Source: an uncultured Eubacteriales bacterium (GTDB lineage: Bacteria; Bacillota; Clostridia; Christensenellales; Aristaeellaceae). From it: a DNA stretch of 64,000 nucleotides. This document shows, one piece after another, positions 15,797 through 25,418 of this stretch. Within the stretch, counting starts at the first letter, position 1. Each line of letters starts with the position of its first letter. A program made the translations under genes and the position numbers. The stretch lies in contig UQEF01000001.1 of NCBI GenBank assembly GCA_900540045.1, forward strand, positions 62,001 to 126,000, in the 5' to 3' direction. The notes below the pieces were generated by a model that was not told where the DNA came from, did not search any database, and worked only from the letters and a program-made list of their open reading frames with translations.

Positions 15797-18700
15797 TCAT
15801 TGTTTTTCTTCCGGCACAGACGAAAGAGCCTGCCGGAGATCCTCAATGCCCATTTCCGGCAGATCGCGGAAAGGCGCGTCGGGCGATGTGGGATCAAAAC
15901 GGCACACGGCGCGAAAATCGCACCGGTCGCAGGCGCTGCGGTCCGGGTCACGAGCGGGGGAGATGGCTGTCTCCCCGCCGAAGAGCCGGTCCGCCAGGGC
16001 CACGGCCACCTCGCGCGCATGGGAAAGCAGGGCGGTAAGCTGAGGCATGTCCAGCGCGCGGGCTGTTTTTTTCAGCTCGCCGCTTTTGAGGTACATGGGC
16101 GGCAGCACCCAGGGGACATCCCCGCCGTCCATGGCGGAGAGGATCTCCACGTCGCTCAATGCGACGCCACGCAGCTGAAAGACCTCACGCAGCTTGCCCT
16201 CCACGATTTCGGCGGCATCGCTGGCGCTTTCCACCAGCGGGTCGGCCACGTAGAAGTAGAACGCACCGGCGGGTTTACCGCCGGGAATGGCACTGGTGCA
16301 TACATCCAGATACAGCAAAAGCTGCAATTGCAGCCCCCACCAGGCGCGCGCCGCCTCCAGGCTCTGCCGGGCGGATTTATAGTCGATTACGCGCAGATAC
16401 ACGCCATCGGGCGCGTCGTAGCGGTCGATCCGGTCGATCCGGCCACGGAGGGCCACCTGGCGGCCATCACTTAAAAGCAGCACGATGGGGGGCATGCCGC
16501 CTTCATAGCCGAAGGCGGCCTCCGTGCGGAAGAGGGAAAAGCGCCCCGCCGCCAGCTGCCGGGTGATGGCCACCGCCGCACGCCGGATAGCGCCGCGCGC
16601 CGCCTCAAAGCGGGCCAGGCTGCGGTCGCCGTCGCCCATGGGGCCCGCGAGCGCCTCCTCCACAAGAGGCTCCACGGCCTCGTCCGCCAGGCGTGACACG
16701 GCCTCGTCGGGCAGGTTGGGATAGGCCGCCTCTCGCCGGACAAGCCGCGCAAAGCCATTGAGCGCCGCATGATAGAAGGTGCCCGTTTCAATGGGGTCCA
16801 CCTTCCATTCCCGCAGCACCTGGGGGCGCAGGCCGTAGGTGACGAAATGCTTGAACGGGCAATCCGCAAACTGCTCCAGTCGGCTTACGGACAGGGTCTC
16901 ATCGCCATAAAGGGCACGGGCCGTGCCGGGCGCAAGGGGCTGGGCCTGTCCGTCGAAGCCCAGCGCGCGCAAAAGCCGCATGGCGGCGGGCGCGGTATCC
17001 GGGGAAGAGAGCAGCTTGTCCATGCGCTCGCGCCAGCGGGGCGCCAGGGGAACAGCACCGTCGGCATGGGCGCGCAGCAACACGCCCAGCGCTCCCAGCG
17101 CCTGCGCGGAGGACAGGGGCAGGTCATCCTCCGGGACAGGCGTACGGGCGAGCCCCGGCATCAGCCGGTCGCGCAGCTGCCCCAGCAGTGAAAGCGGCCG
17201 CAGGGCCGTGCCGTCAGGCGCGGTTTTGGCTGAGCTCAGAAACAGCCAGCGACTGGGCAGCGTCATGGCGCGCTTTACATCCAGGCGGGCCATGAGGGCG
17301 CGGCTTTCGTCCGTCAGGCCCAGAAAAGTCCGGGTGTCCTTCTGCGTCTGCGCCCGTTCCTCCGGGGTGAGCAGGCTGTCGGTGACGCGGGAAAGCAGGC
17401 CATCGTTCATACCCAGCAGGAACACCGCGTCCGCCTCCTCGGCCAGGAGGTGGCCCAGGGCGCCCGCGTGCACCATGCCCGCGGCGGGCGGCAGCGACTT
17501 GAGCGAAATGGCGGAAAGCCCGCATTCCAGCCGCGAGGCGATGTGCTTAAGGGGGATACGCGCGCCGCCGCTGAGCTTGACCAGCTGGTCTATCAGCCGC
17601 AGCACGGCCTGCCATACCTGGCTGTTCTGGCTCGCGCGGGTCATAAATCCGCTTTCCAGCAGGCGCTCTTCCTCGCGTTTCAGCGCGTCATAGGCGTGTA
17701 CGTCCTGCAAGAGCCCAAAGGCCGCAGTCAGCGAGGCCGTGGCATCGCGCGCAGCGACCAGTGCGGCCCGCGCCCGCAGAAGCGGTTCCATCAGCCGCAC
17801 GCGCAGCGCCTCCGCGCGCGTGGCCTCCGGGCCACGGGTGAAGGGACGCGTCCAGCGCGCACGGTCCACGCCGTAGCAGTAGGCGTAGTTTTCCAGCTCG
17901 CACCCTTCCTCAAACGTCAGGGGCGCGTAGCCGCTTTTGATCAGGCAGAGCATGTCGCGGTTGCGCCAGCCGCCCGCCATGGCGCGCAGGGCCGCCAGCC
18001 AGAACTGCGCCAGCCCGTGCGAGGCGGCGGAAAGCTGCTGGTCGGTGTAGAAGGGAATGCCGCTGTCCTCCAGGGCGGCGGTCACGGCAAAGGCGTAGCC
18101 ACCCCCGTCGGGATAGAACACGGCCACGCGCTCCGGGTCCACGCCCTGGGCCAGCAGCCAGCGCACCTCGCGGGTCATCAACGCTGCTTCTTCGTAGGGC
18201 GAGAGGCCGTCGGACAGGTACACGCCCTCCGGCCTGCCTGCAAAGGCGGGTGCAGGATGGGCAAACAGCGCCCGGTCCAGATAGGCGATCGCCTCCGGAC
18301 GGTCTGGCAGCTGCGGCGGCAAGGCGTGCAGCTGCGCACTTTCGCCGCTCAGGAAAAGCATCTTCTGAAACCGGGCGATCCCCTGCCGCACGGGGGCGTA
18401 GAGTTCGCCGTCCGGCGCGGTTTTAGCGTCGCAGATCAGTGCGATGGTGAGGCTTTTGCACAGCGGCGCAGCGGCGCTCAGCAGCCGCATCAGCTGCTCG
18501 GGCAGGGTGTCGAAGCCGTAGACAAACAGGTGTTTATCCCGTAAAAAGCCGCTGTCCGCAAGCCGGCCTGCCACGTAGGCAAGTTGGTCCTCGCTGTCGC
18601 TGAAGCGCCCGCGGAGCACCTCGCGGTACTGGGCATAGACCTTGGCCAGGTCGGTCAGCTTGTCGCGCGACGATCCCGCCGGAAGGGTATCCGCATAATC

Positions 18701-19111
18701 CTTCAGCCTGTCCGGGTCCAGCCCGCCGCGCTTCATATCCGTGATCAGCGCATCCAGCTTTTCCACAAAGCCCCGGCGCTGGGCGATGCTGCCGTAGTAG
18801 GGGAGCTTATCCTCCAGACGCTCCAGCGCCTGACTCAGCGCCATGCGGCGGCCTGCGGCATCCAGCGGCTCGCGCCCGTCCCGCCCCGCGGCGGCCAGTA
18901 CCTGCTCAGACAGCCGGGAGGGGCTCATCACATCAATCAAAAACATGCCGGTGAGCGAAAGGCGTTCCATCACCCCGCGCTCGGCGGCTAAAGTGAATTG
19001 CTCCGGGACCAGCAAAAGCACATCCTCGCCCTTTTTGGCACATTGGCCCAGGGCCTCCACCACGGGGGCGAACAGCCGATGAGCGCGCGCGGTCAGAATG
19101 GTAACGGACAT
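15797..19111 (-). CDS. addB: AddB subunit of the AddAB helicase-nuclease, without a recognisable Walker A
   Basis: A 1104-residue protein matching AddB, which with AddA processes double-strand DNA ends for recombinational repair. The UvrD-like fold begins LLLVPEQFTLAAERGVMERL. The C-terminal RecB-family nuclease shows RGRIDRIDRY and VIDYKSARQSL (metal and catalytic residues). Four cysteines for the Fe-S cluster are present: one in EQFADCPFKHF and three in CDRCDFRAVC near the end. The N-terminus reads TILTARAHRLFAPVV where other AddBs carry GxxGSGKT, so the ATP site looks lost. addA is not adjacent or in the window. The ATG at 19111 follows AAAGGAGGGGG. Confidence 0.88.
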   Translation of the reverse strand: MSVTILTARAHRLFAPVVEALGQCAKKGEDVLLLVPEQFTLAAERGVMERLSLTGMFLIDVMSPSRLSEQVLAAAGRDGREPLDAAGRRMALSQALERLEDKLPYYGSIAQRRGFVEKLDALITDMKRGGLDPDRLKDYADTLPAGSSRDKLTDLAKVYAQYREVLRGRFSDSEDQLAYVAGRLADSGFLRDKHLFVYGFDTLPEQLMRLLSAAAPLCKSLTIALICDAKTAPDGELYAPVRQGIARFQKMLFLSGESAQLHALPPQLPDRPEAIAYLDRALFAHPAPAFAGRPEGVYLSDGLSPYEEAALMTREVRWLLAQGVDPERVAVFYPDGGGYAFAVTAALEDSGIPFYTDQQLSAASHGLAQFWLAALRAMAGGWRNRDMLCLIKSGYAPLTFEEGCELENYAYCYGVDRARWTRPFTRGPEATRAEALRVRLMEPLLRARAALVAARDATASLTAAFGLLQDVHAYDALKREEERLLESGFMTRASQNSQVWQAVLRLIDQLVKLSGGARIPLKHIASRLECGLSAISLKSLPPAAGMVHAGALGHLLAEEADAVFLLGMNDGLLSRVTDSLLTPEERAQTQKDTRTFLGLTDESRALMARLDVKRAMTLPSRWLFLSSAKTAPDGTALRPLSLLGQLRDRLMPGLARTPVPEDDLPLSSAQALGALGVLLRAHADGAVPLAPRWRERMDKLLSSPDTAPAAMRLLRALGFDGQAQPLAPGTARALYGDETLSVSRLEQFADCPFKHFVTYGLRPQVLREWKVDPIETGTFYHAALNGFARLVRREAAYPNLPDEAVSRLADEAVEPLVEEALAGPMGDGDRSLARFEAARGAIRRAAVAITRQLAAGRFSLFRTEAAFGYEGGMPPIVLLLSDGRQVALRGRIDRIDRYDAPDGVYLRVIDYKSARQSLEAARAWWGLQLQLLLYLDVCTSAIPGGKPAGAFYFYVADPLVESASDAAEIVEGKLREVFQLRGVALSDVEILSAMDGGDVPWVLPPMYLKSGELKKTARALDMPQLTALLSHAREVAVALADRLFGGETAISPARDPDRSACDRCDFRAVCRFDPTSPDAPFRDLPEMGIEDLRQALSSVPEEKQ

Positions 19112-19258
19112 GGGAAAAGCGCCCCCTCCTTTGCGGTTTTTGCCCTTTCGGCTGGAAAAGGCCGCGTGAACATGATATCATAAACGCAGGCGGCGCGCCA
19201 AGCCCGCCCGTGATTTTGCCGGCTCGTTTTTTCAGGGCCGGGAAAGGGTGAACAGAGT

Positions 19259-20608
19259 ATGGAGGACACCATCGTAGGCGTGGCCACGGCGGCGGGCGAG
19301 GGCGGCGTGGCCATCGTACGCGTGAGCGGGCCAGAGGCGGTGCACCTGTTTGAAGAGGCGTTTCGGCCGAAGGGGGCCAAGCCGCCCTACGAAAGCCACC
19401 GGCTGATGGTGGGACACGCGGTGGACGAAACCGGCCCCATTGATGAGGCCATGGGCGTGGTCATGTATGCGCCCCGGTCCTACACGCGCGAAGACGTGTG
19501 TGAAATCCATACCCACGGAGGCGCGGCGGCGGCCTCGCTGGTGATGCGGCGGCTGGTGCGGCTGGGCGCGCGTCCGGCCGAGGCGGGCGAGTTTACACGC
19601 CGCGCGTTTATGAACGGCCGCATCGACCTGATGCAGGCAGAAGCGGTGATGGGCGTGATCTCTGCGCGGTCGGCGGCGGCGCTGAGGGCAGGGGAGCGCC
19701 AGCTGGAGGGCGGGCAGAGCCGTTTTATCCGCAAGGCCCAGGAGGACTTGACCGAGCTGCTTTCGGGGCTGGAGGCACACATCGACTATCCTGACGAAAT
19801 CGGCGAGGACGAGGCGCTCTCCGGCCTGTGCGAGGGGCTGGACAAGCTGATTGCGCGGCTGGACGGGGCGATTGACGAGCGGGGCGCGCGCATCGTGCGC
19901 GAGGGATTGCGCGTGGCGCTGTGCGGGCGGCCCAACGCGGGCAAGAGCACCCTGTTCAATGCCCTTCTGGGCGAAGACCGGGCCATCGTGACCGATATAC
20001 CCGGCACCACGCGAGACGTGCTGGAGGGGGCCTTCATGCTGGACGGCACGAACGTGCTGCTTCAGGACACCGCGGGCCTTCGCGACAGCGCCGATGCGGT
20101 GGAGCGCATCGGTGTGGAGCGCGCCCGGGCGGCGCTCGGCCGGGCGGATGTGGCGCTGCTGGTGGTGGATGCCTCGCAGGACCCGGACGATGAGGCGCTG
20201 GACCTCTTGCGCATGGAGGCGTCCTGCCCCTGCGCCGTGCTGCTCAACAAGGAGGACGCGGGCGAGCGCTTCACCGCTTCGCAGGCGGAGCGGCTTACGG
20301 ACAAGCGGCCCATTTTGCGCGTGTCCGCGCGCGAGGGCGAGGGACTGGACGCGGTGCGTGAGTACCTGCGCGGCTTCCTTCGCAACCCCGATGAGCTGGC
20401 CCTCACCCATGAGCGCCACATGGCCGTGGCCCGGCAGGCGCTGGACAAGCTGCGCGACGCGCGGACGGGTCTGGCTTCGGGCGGGTTGATCGACCTGGCG
20501 GCCGTGGATCTGCACGAAGCGCTCTATCTGCTGGGACGCATCACTGGCGACCGCGTGGACGAAAAGCTGCTGGACGATATTTTTTCGCGTTTCTGCGTGG
20601 GAAAATAG
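19259..20608 (+). CDS. mnmE: tRNA modification GTPase MnmE
   Basis: A 449-residue GTPase that, with MnmG, builds the (carboxymethyl)aminomethyl group on uridine 34 of certain tRNAs. The folate-binding N-domain begins EDTIVGVATAAGEGGVAIVR. The G domain holds GRPNAGKSTLFN (G1), PGTTRD (G2), DTAGLRD (G3) and LNKEDA (G4). The protein ends FCVGK, the conserved terminal cysteine motif, directly before a TAG stop, showing that TAG is a normal terminator here. The ribosome binding site (GGAAAGGGTG) is weak. mnmG and rsmG, often neighbours, are absent. Divergent from addB. Confidence 0.96.
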   Translation: MEDTIVGVATAAGEGGVAIVRVSGPEAVHLFEEAFRPKGAKPPYESHRLMVGHAVDETGPIDEAMGVVMYAPRSYTREDVCEIHTHGGAAAASLVMRRLVRLGARPAEAGEFTRRAFMNGRIDLMQAEAVMGVISARSAAALRAGERQLEGGQSRFIRKAQEDLTELLSGLEAHIDYPDEIGEDEALSGLCEGLDKLIARLDGAIDERGARIVREGLRVALCGRPNAGKSTLFNALLGEDRAIVTDIPGTTRDVLEGAFMLDGTNVLLQDTAGLRDSADAVERIGVERARAALGRADVALLVVDASQDPDDEALDLLRMEASCPCAVLLNKEDAGERFTASQAERLTDKRPILRVSAREGEGLDAVREYLRGFLRNPDELALTHERHMAVARQALDKLRDARTGLASGGLIDLAAVDLHEALYLLGRITGDRVDEKLLDDIFSRFCVGK

Positions 20609-20677
20609 GGTGGGCCGTGCCTGCAAGACGCCTTGCTGCTGGGCCTTCTGACAGGCAGGAAAGGACGCCTTGTTTGG

Positions 20678-20718
20678 CACGTTTTCCCGGCTGCGCCTCA
20701 GGCGCAGGGGGAAACGTG
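20678..20718. repeat. Long imperfect hairpin after mnmE
   Basis: CACGTTT (20678-20684) pairs with AAACGTG (20712-20718), CCC with GGG, and CTGCGCC (20691-20697) with GGCGCAG (20701-20707), leaving a three-base loop. No U-tract follows on either strand, so it is not a classical terminator. It lies in a 272-bp gene-free stretch (20609-20880) in which no coding sequence was seen. Confidence 0.7.
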
Positions 20719-20880
20719 TCCTGACGAAAAGAACCGGCGCAACCGGATTGTTTGGACACGCTGTGGCGGCCAGGGGCTGCCGCATTTTTGATCCCGCGTC
20801 AATGCGCAAGAATCCTGTAAACATTTCATCTGTTTTTGTGCTATGCTGAGGGAGACAGACGGATGGGGAGGGAAAGCAGC

Positions 20881-21702
20881 ATGGACGACATCCGGCTTGC
20901 AATGATCGGCACAGCCCTTGATTTCATTGAAACTCACCTGGAGGACGGCGTTGCTCTTGCGGATGTGGCACAGGCGGCGCACTATTCCAAATACCACCTT
21001 CATCGGGCATTTTCGGGTATTTTGGGCATAACCCCGCACCAATATGCCCGGAGGCGGCGGCTGACCGAGGCGGCGCGCCGTCTTGTCCGTTTCCAGACGC
21101 CTTTGCGGGATCTGGCGCCGATGGCGGGCTATCAAAGCCAGCAGGCGTTCAGCGACGCTTTTTGCGCCATGTACAAGATTCCGCCGGCGGAATACCGTCG
21201 CCTGCGCGTTTTCTATCCGCTGCAGCTTCCCATCCGCCTGAATCCCGAAGCCCCCTTATCCGCCATCCGTCCGGCGCAGGCAGAGGATATCCCGGCCTGG
21301 ATGGCGCTTCTTGGTCAGGTGGTGGATGGGTATCCCAGGCTGGACGAGGCCGGGCACCTTTCCTGGCTCAAGGCTCGAATCGCGAGGGGAGAGGCCCTCC
21401 TCCTCAGCAGCGGAGACCGGGCGGCAGGCGCGGTCGGTTTTTGCCGCGCTACCGGCGCGGTCGACTATCTGGCCGTTCATCCGCAGTACCGCGCGCTGGG
21501 AATATCCGTGCAGTTGCTCAAGGCCGTGCGACGCAGGCTTTCTGAGGAGCGTGAGCTGAGCCTGACCACCTTCCGCGAGCGCGACCCGGCGGACCCCGGC
21601 TACCGGCGGGAATGGAAACGCCTGAATTTTCGGGAAGGCGAGCTGCTGGTGGAGTTTGGTTACCCCACCCAGCGCATGATCTGGTCCGTTCGAGACCGGT
21701 AG
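20881..21702 (+). CDS. AraC-family HTH fused to a GNAT acetyltransferase domain
   Basis: A 273-residue fusion. Residues 1-105 form an AraC/XylS double helix-turn-helix (DVAQAAHYSKYHLHRAFSGI, then a second HTH with MAGYQSQQAFSDAFCAMY). Residues about 120-265 form a GNAT acetyltransferase (IRPAQAEDIPAWMALL, and the acetyl-CoA binding segment YLAVHPQYRALGISVQLL). Such proteins are probably transcription factors whose second domain senses or acetylates a small molecule. The ATG at 20881 is preferred because GGGGAGGGAAAG lies upstream; the in-frame start at 20836 has none. The MFS exporter gene begins four bases after the TAG stop, so the regulator likely controls export of its ligand. Confidence 0.82.
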   Translation: MDDIRLAMIGTALDFIETHLEDGVALADVAQAAHYSKYHLHRAFSGILGITPHQYARRRRLTEAARRLVRFQTPLRDLAPMAGYQSQQAFSDAFCAMYKIPPAEYRRLRVFYPLQLPIRLNPEAPLSAIRPAQAEDIPAWMALLGQVVDGYPRLDEAGHLSWLKARIARGEALLLSSGDRAAGAVGFCRATGAVDYLAVHPQYRALGISVQLLKAVRRRLSEERELSLTTFRERDPADPGYRREWKRLNFREGELLVEFGYPTQRMIWSVRDR

Positions 21703-21706
21703 TCAG

Positions 21707-22900
21707 ATGAAAAAGAACTGGAAATGCGACGCGGCCCTGTTTCTCATCAGTCAGAGCGCCACCCTTTTCGGCTCTACGCTGGTGCAGATGGCCATCGTAT
21801 GGTATGCCACGGTTGCGACGGGCTCGGGGGCATGGGTGGCTGCCTTCAGCGTCTGCTCCTATCTGCCGCAATTCGCCGTTTCCTTCATCGGCGGCGTGTG
21901 GGCGGACCGGTTTCCCCGCAAGCGGCTCATAGCGGGAGCGGATCTGGGCATTGCCGGTGTAACGCTGATGATGATCCCGCTGATGCCTTTGCTTGCCGAA
22001 GGTGTAGCGCTTCTGTCCGCTCTTTTGACACTGTCGATGATCCGCTCCGTGGGCGCCGGCTTGCAGACACCGGCCGTCAACGCCACGGTCCCGCTCCTGG
22101 TACCCGAGGAAAAGCGCATGCGCTTTAACGGGATGAACGCCGCTGTGCAGTCTGCGGTGCAGTTCGCCGCTCCGGCCGTGGCGGGCGCGGTGCTCATCTC
22201 CGGCACCTTACGCTCCACCCTCTGGATTGACGTGGCCACTGCCGCTGTGGGTGTGGCGGTGCTTCTCTGCGTGTCGCTTCCCGCCCCTGAGAAAAAGCAG
22301 GACGCCCTGTGGCCAGCCCTGCGGGCGGGAGTAAGCTATGCCGTACGCGACAGAACGGTAGGCCGGCTGCTGGCCGTCTATGGCGCGTTTGTGTTTTTCT
22401 GCGTGCCCGGCGGCTTTCTGGCAGGCCTGCATGTGAGCCGCGTCTTTGGTGACAGCTATGAATATCTGACCGCGACCGAACTGGCCGGCTTTGCCGGAAT
22501 GGCGGCCGGCGGCCTTTTGATGGGCCTTTGGGGCGGGTTTGCCAGGAAGGAACACACGCTGCTCGCCGGACTGGCTGCCTTTGGGACCCTGTCTATCCTC
22601 CTGGGATATTCCGCCCGCTTTGATATCTATCTGGGGGTCATGACGCTTTACGGCGTGGCGCTGACCACGGTGCAGACCGCAGTGTCCACCCTGCTGCAGA
22701 CGCGATCGGCATCCGCCATGCAGGGACGTGTATCCGGGCTGATGGGGGCCGCTTATTCGGGCTGCATGCCGCTTGGAATGGCGGTCTTCGGCCTGCTGGC
22801 GGACCTGTTCCCGCTAAGAGGCATGATGGCCGTCTCCGGGGCGGCGCTGTTGCTCATGGCAGGGCTGGGTGCGATATTTGACTCGCGGCGGCTTCACTAA
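21707..22900 (+). CDS. MFS efflux transporter
   Basis: A 397-residue major facilitator with about twelve membrane segments. It is related by composition and layout to the macrolide-efflux-type (MefA-like, DHA3) group: LFLISQSATLFGSTLVQMAI at the start, the motif A loop GGVWADRFPRKRLI between helices 2 and 3, and a central cytoplasmic loop around residues 185-205. It is coupled to the AraC-GNAT gene by a 4-bp gap and is likely an exporter of a drug-like compound. The substrate cannot be deduced. No clear terminator follows. Confidence 0.87.
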   Translation: MKKNWKCDAALFLISQSATLFGSTLVQMAIVWYATVATGSGAWVAAFSVCSYLPQFAVSFIGGVWADRFPRKRLIAGADLGIAGVTLMMIPLMPLLAEGVALLSALLTLSMIRSVGAGLQTPAVNATVPLLVPEEKRMRFNGMNAAVQSAVQFAAPAVAGAVLISGTLRSTLWIDVATAAVGVAVLLCVSLPAPEKKQDALWPALRAGVSYAVRDRTVGRLLAVYGAFVFFCVPGGFLAGLHVSRVFGDSYEYLTATELAGFAGMAAGGLLMGLWGGFARKEHTLLAGLAAFGTLSILLGYSARFDIYLGVMTLYGVALTTVQTAVSTLLQTRSASAMQGRVSGLMGAAYSGCMPLGMAVFGLLADLFPLRGMMAVSGAALLLMAGLGAIFDSRRLH

Positions 22901-22967
22901 GAGAGGACCGCGGCATTTCCCGACCGTTTTTTCATGTTCTTCCCCACGCAAAAATTCCCATCAGCAG

Positions 22968-22997
22968 TTTACAGAGGCACAGTGACTATGATATAAT
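22968..22997 (+). promoter_or_regulatory. Sigma-A promoter of the ABC importer operon
   Basis: TTTACA (22968-22973), 18-bp spacer, perfect TATAAT (22992-22997), 65 bp before the start codon. Confidence 0.8.
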
Positions 22998-23062
22998 AAC
23001 AAAAACGCTTCAAGCCCTTGCCCAAATGGACCCGGCAAGCGAAAAAAGGAGGATTCCCAAGG

Positions 23063-24271
23063 ATGAAAAAGGCTTTTTCTGTCGTTCTTGCACTGCTGAT
23101 GGTGTTGAGCGTATGCACCTTTGCCAGCGCTGAAGGAAAGGATTACAGCGGCTACACCATCCGTATCTATTCCAACTCCAACTCCACCGAGCGCGCCACC
23201 TGGCTGGAGAACGCGGCCAAGGCTGCGGGCTTCACCATCTCGCTGGATGACAACAGCGTCATCTCCGGCGATACCGCCGCCATCCAGGCCGCCAATGAGA
23301 ACAAGGACGGCGACATCATCTTCGGCCTGAATGAAACCCGCTGGTCTCAGCTGGTCAACGGCACCTACGAGAACCTCAAGGTGATGGACTGGACCCCCAC
23401 CTGGGCCGACGAAGTGGGCGAATACAAATACGACGGCAAGGCCTATGGCCTGGTCATCCAGAACGTGCTGATGCTCTACCGCACTGACGAGCTGGGCACC
23501 AACGGCGAAAAGCTGAGCTTTGAGCACTGGGCCGACATCGTGGACTGCGGCTACACCTGGTACCGTCAGGGCAAGGTGGGCGGCACCACCAACTCCAACA
23601 TCAACAGCGCCATGCTCTTCCCCTTCACCGATCCCGAATCCCCCGCGGGCGGTATCTCCGTGGAAGGCTGGAAGACCCTGTGGAACTACTGCGCCAACGG
23701 TATCTACACCGGCGACAGCTACGGCTTTGATCCGCTCAACCGCGGCGAGGTGCAGGTTTCTACCTTCTATTCCAGCTCTCTCTACGGCAACGTGGACAGC
23801 GCGGCCGACAGCTCCGAGCATCCGCTTCTGGGCACCCTGGAACCCGAAAACTGGGCGCTGGTAGATATCGCTGACGGCACCTACTACATCGCCGAGTACC
23901 TGGGCATTCTGGACCGCGAGAGCCGCACCCCCGAGGAGACGGAGGCTGTGGTGGCTTTCGCCGAGTGGTTCGGTTCCGCCGATACGCAGGCTGAATGGGC
24001 GGACGAGTTCGATTCCTTCCCCTGCAACACCGCCGCTGTGGCTGAAATCTACGACGAGACGCCCGCGATCTACACCCTGAAGAATTTCGCGCTGGAGACC
24101 GTCGAAGGCACCGACATGACCTATGCGGAATACGTGGGTGCGCATTCCAGCGAATGGACCAACATCATGACCAATCTGGGCTTCTACTGGGCCGACAACA
24201 GCGCTGCTCCCACCGAGCCCGACTGGGATAATCTGGACTGGTCCGTGCTGACGCAGGCTGCCGGCGAATGA
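23063..24271 (+). CDS. ABC transporter substrate-binding protein (family 1)
   Basis: A 402-residue exported binding protein of the iron/polyamine/thiamine-type superfamily. A signal peptide (MKKAFSVVLALLMVLSVC, then TFASAE) directs export. The LSVC could be a weak lipobox, but cleavage by signal peptidase I after ASA is equally possible, so membrane anchoring is uncertain. Periplasmic-binding-fold motifs include DGDIIFGLNETRWSQL and YDGKAYGLVIQNVLMLYRTD. The ATG at 23063 follows AAAAAAGGAGG. An ATPase and a fused permease follow in the same direction. The ligand is not evident; a ferric-ion or polyamine-like substrate is only suggested by the partners. Confidence 0.85.
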   Translation: MKKAFSVVLALLMVLSVCTFASAEGKDYSGYTIRIYSNSNSTERATWLENAAKAAGFTISLDDNSVISGDTAAIQAANENKDGDIIFGLNETRWSQLVNGTYENLKVMDWTPTWADEVGEYKYDGKAYGLVIQNVLMLYRTDELGTNGEKLSFEHWADIVDCGYTWYRQGKVGGTTNSNINSAMLFPFTDPESPAGGISVEGWKTLWNYCANGIYTGDSYGFDPLNRGEVQVSTFYSSSLYGNVDSAADSSEHPLLGTLEPENWALVDIADGTYYIAEYLGILDRESRTPEETEAVVAFAEWFGSADTQAEWADEFDSFPCNTAAVAEIYDETPAIYTLKNFALETVEGTDMTYAEYVGAHSSEWTNIMTNLGFYWADNSAAPTEPDWDNLDWSVLTQAAGE

Positions 24272-24317
24272 CGCTTTTGGCCGGCGTGAGCCGAAAAAAG
24301 CATTTTTCTCAATGAGC

Positions 24318-24354
24318 GATATGGCGGGCCTGAAGCCATCGGGCTCGCCATATC
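24318..24354 (+). promoter_or_regulatory. Intercistronic hairpin between binding protein and ATPase genes
   Basis: A 13-bp stem (24318-24330 with 24342-24354, one G-T pair) with an 11-base loop and no U-tract. Such structures after binding-protein genes commonly stabilise the upstream mRNA, giving excess binding protein over transporter. Confidence 0.65.
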
Positions 24355-24391
24355 CATATTCTCAAAGAACATAAAGGGGGCTGTCGGCCGC

Positions 24392-25405
<1,014 letters not shown>

Positions 25406-25418
25406 AGGGGGCAGCCGC

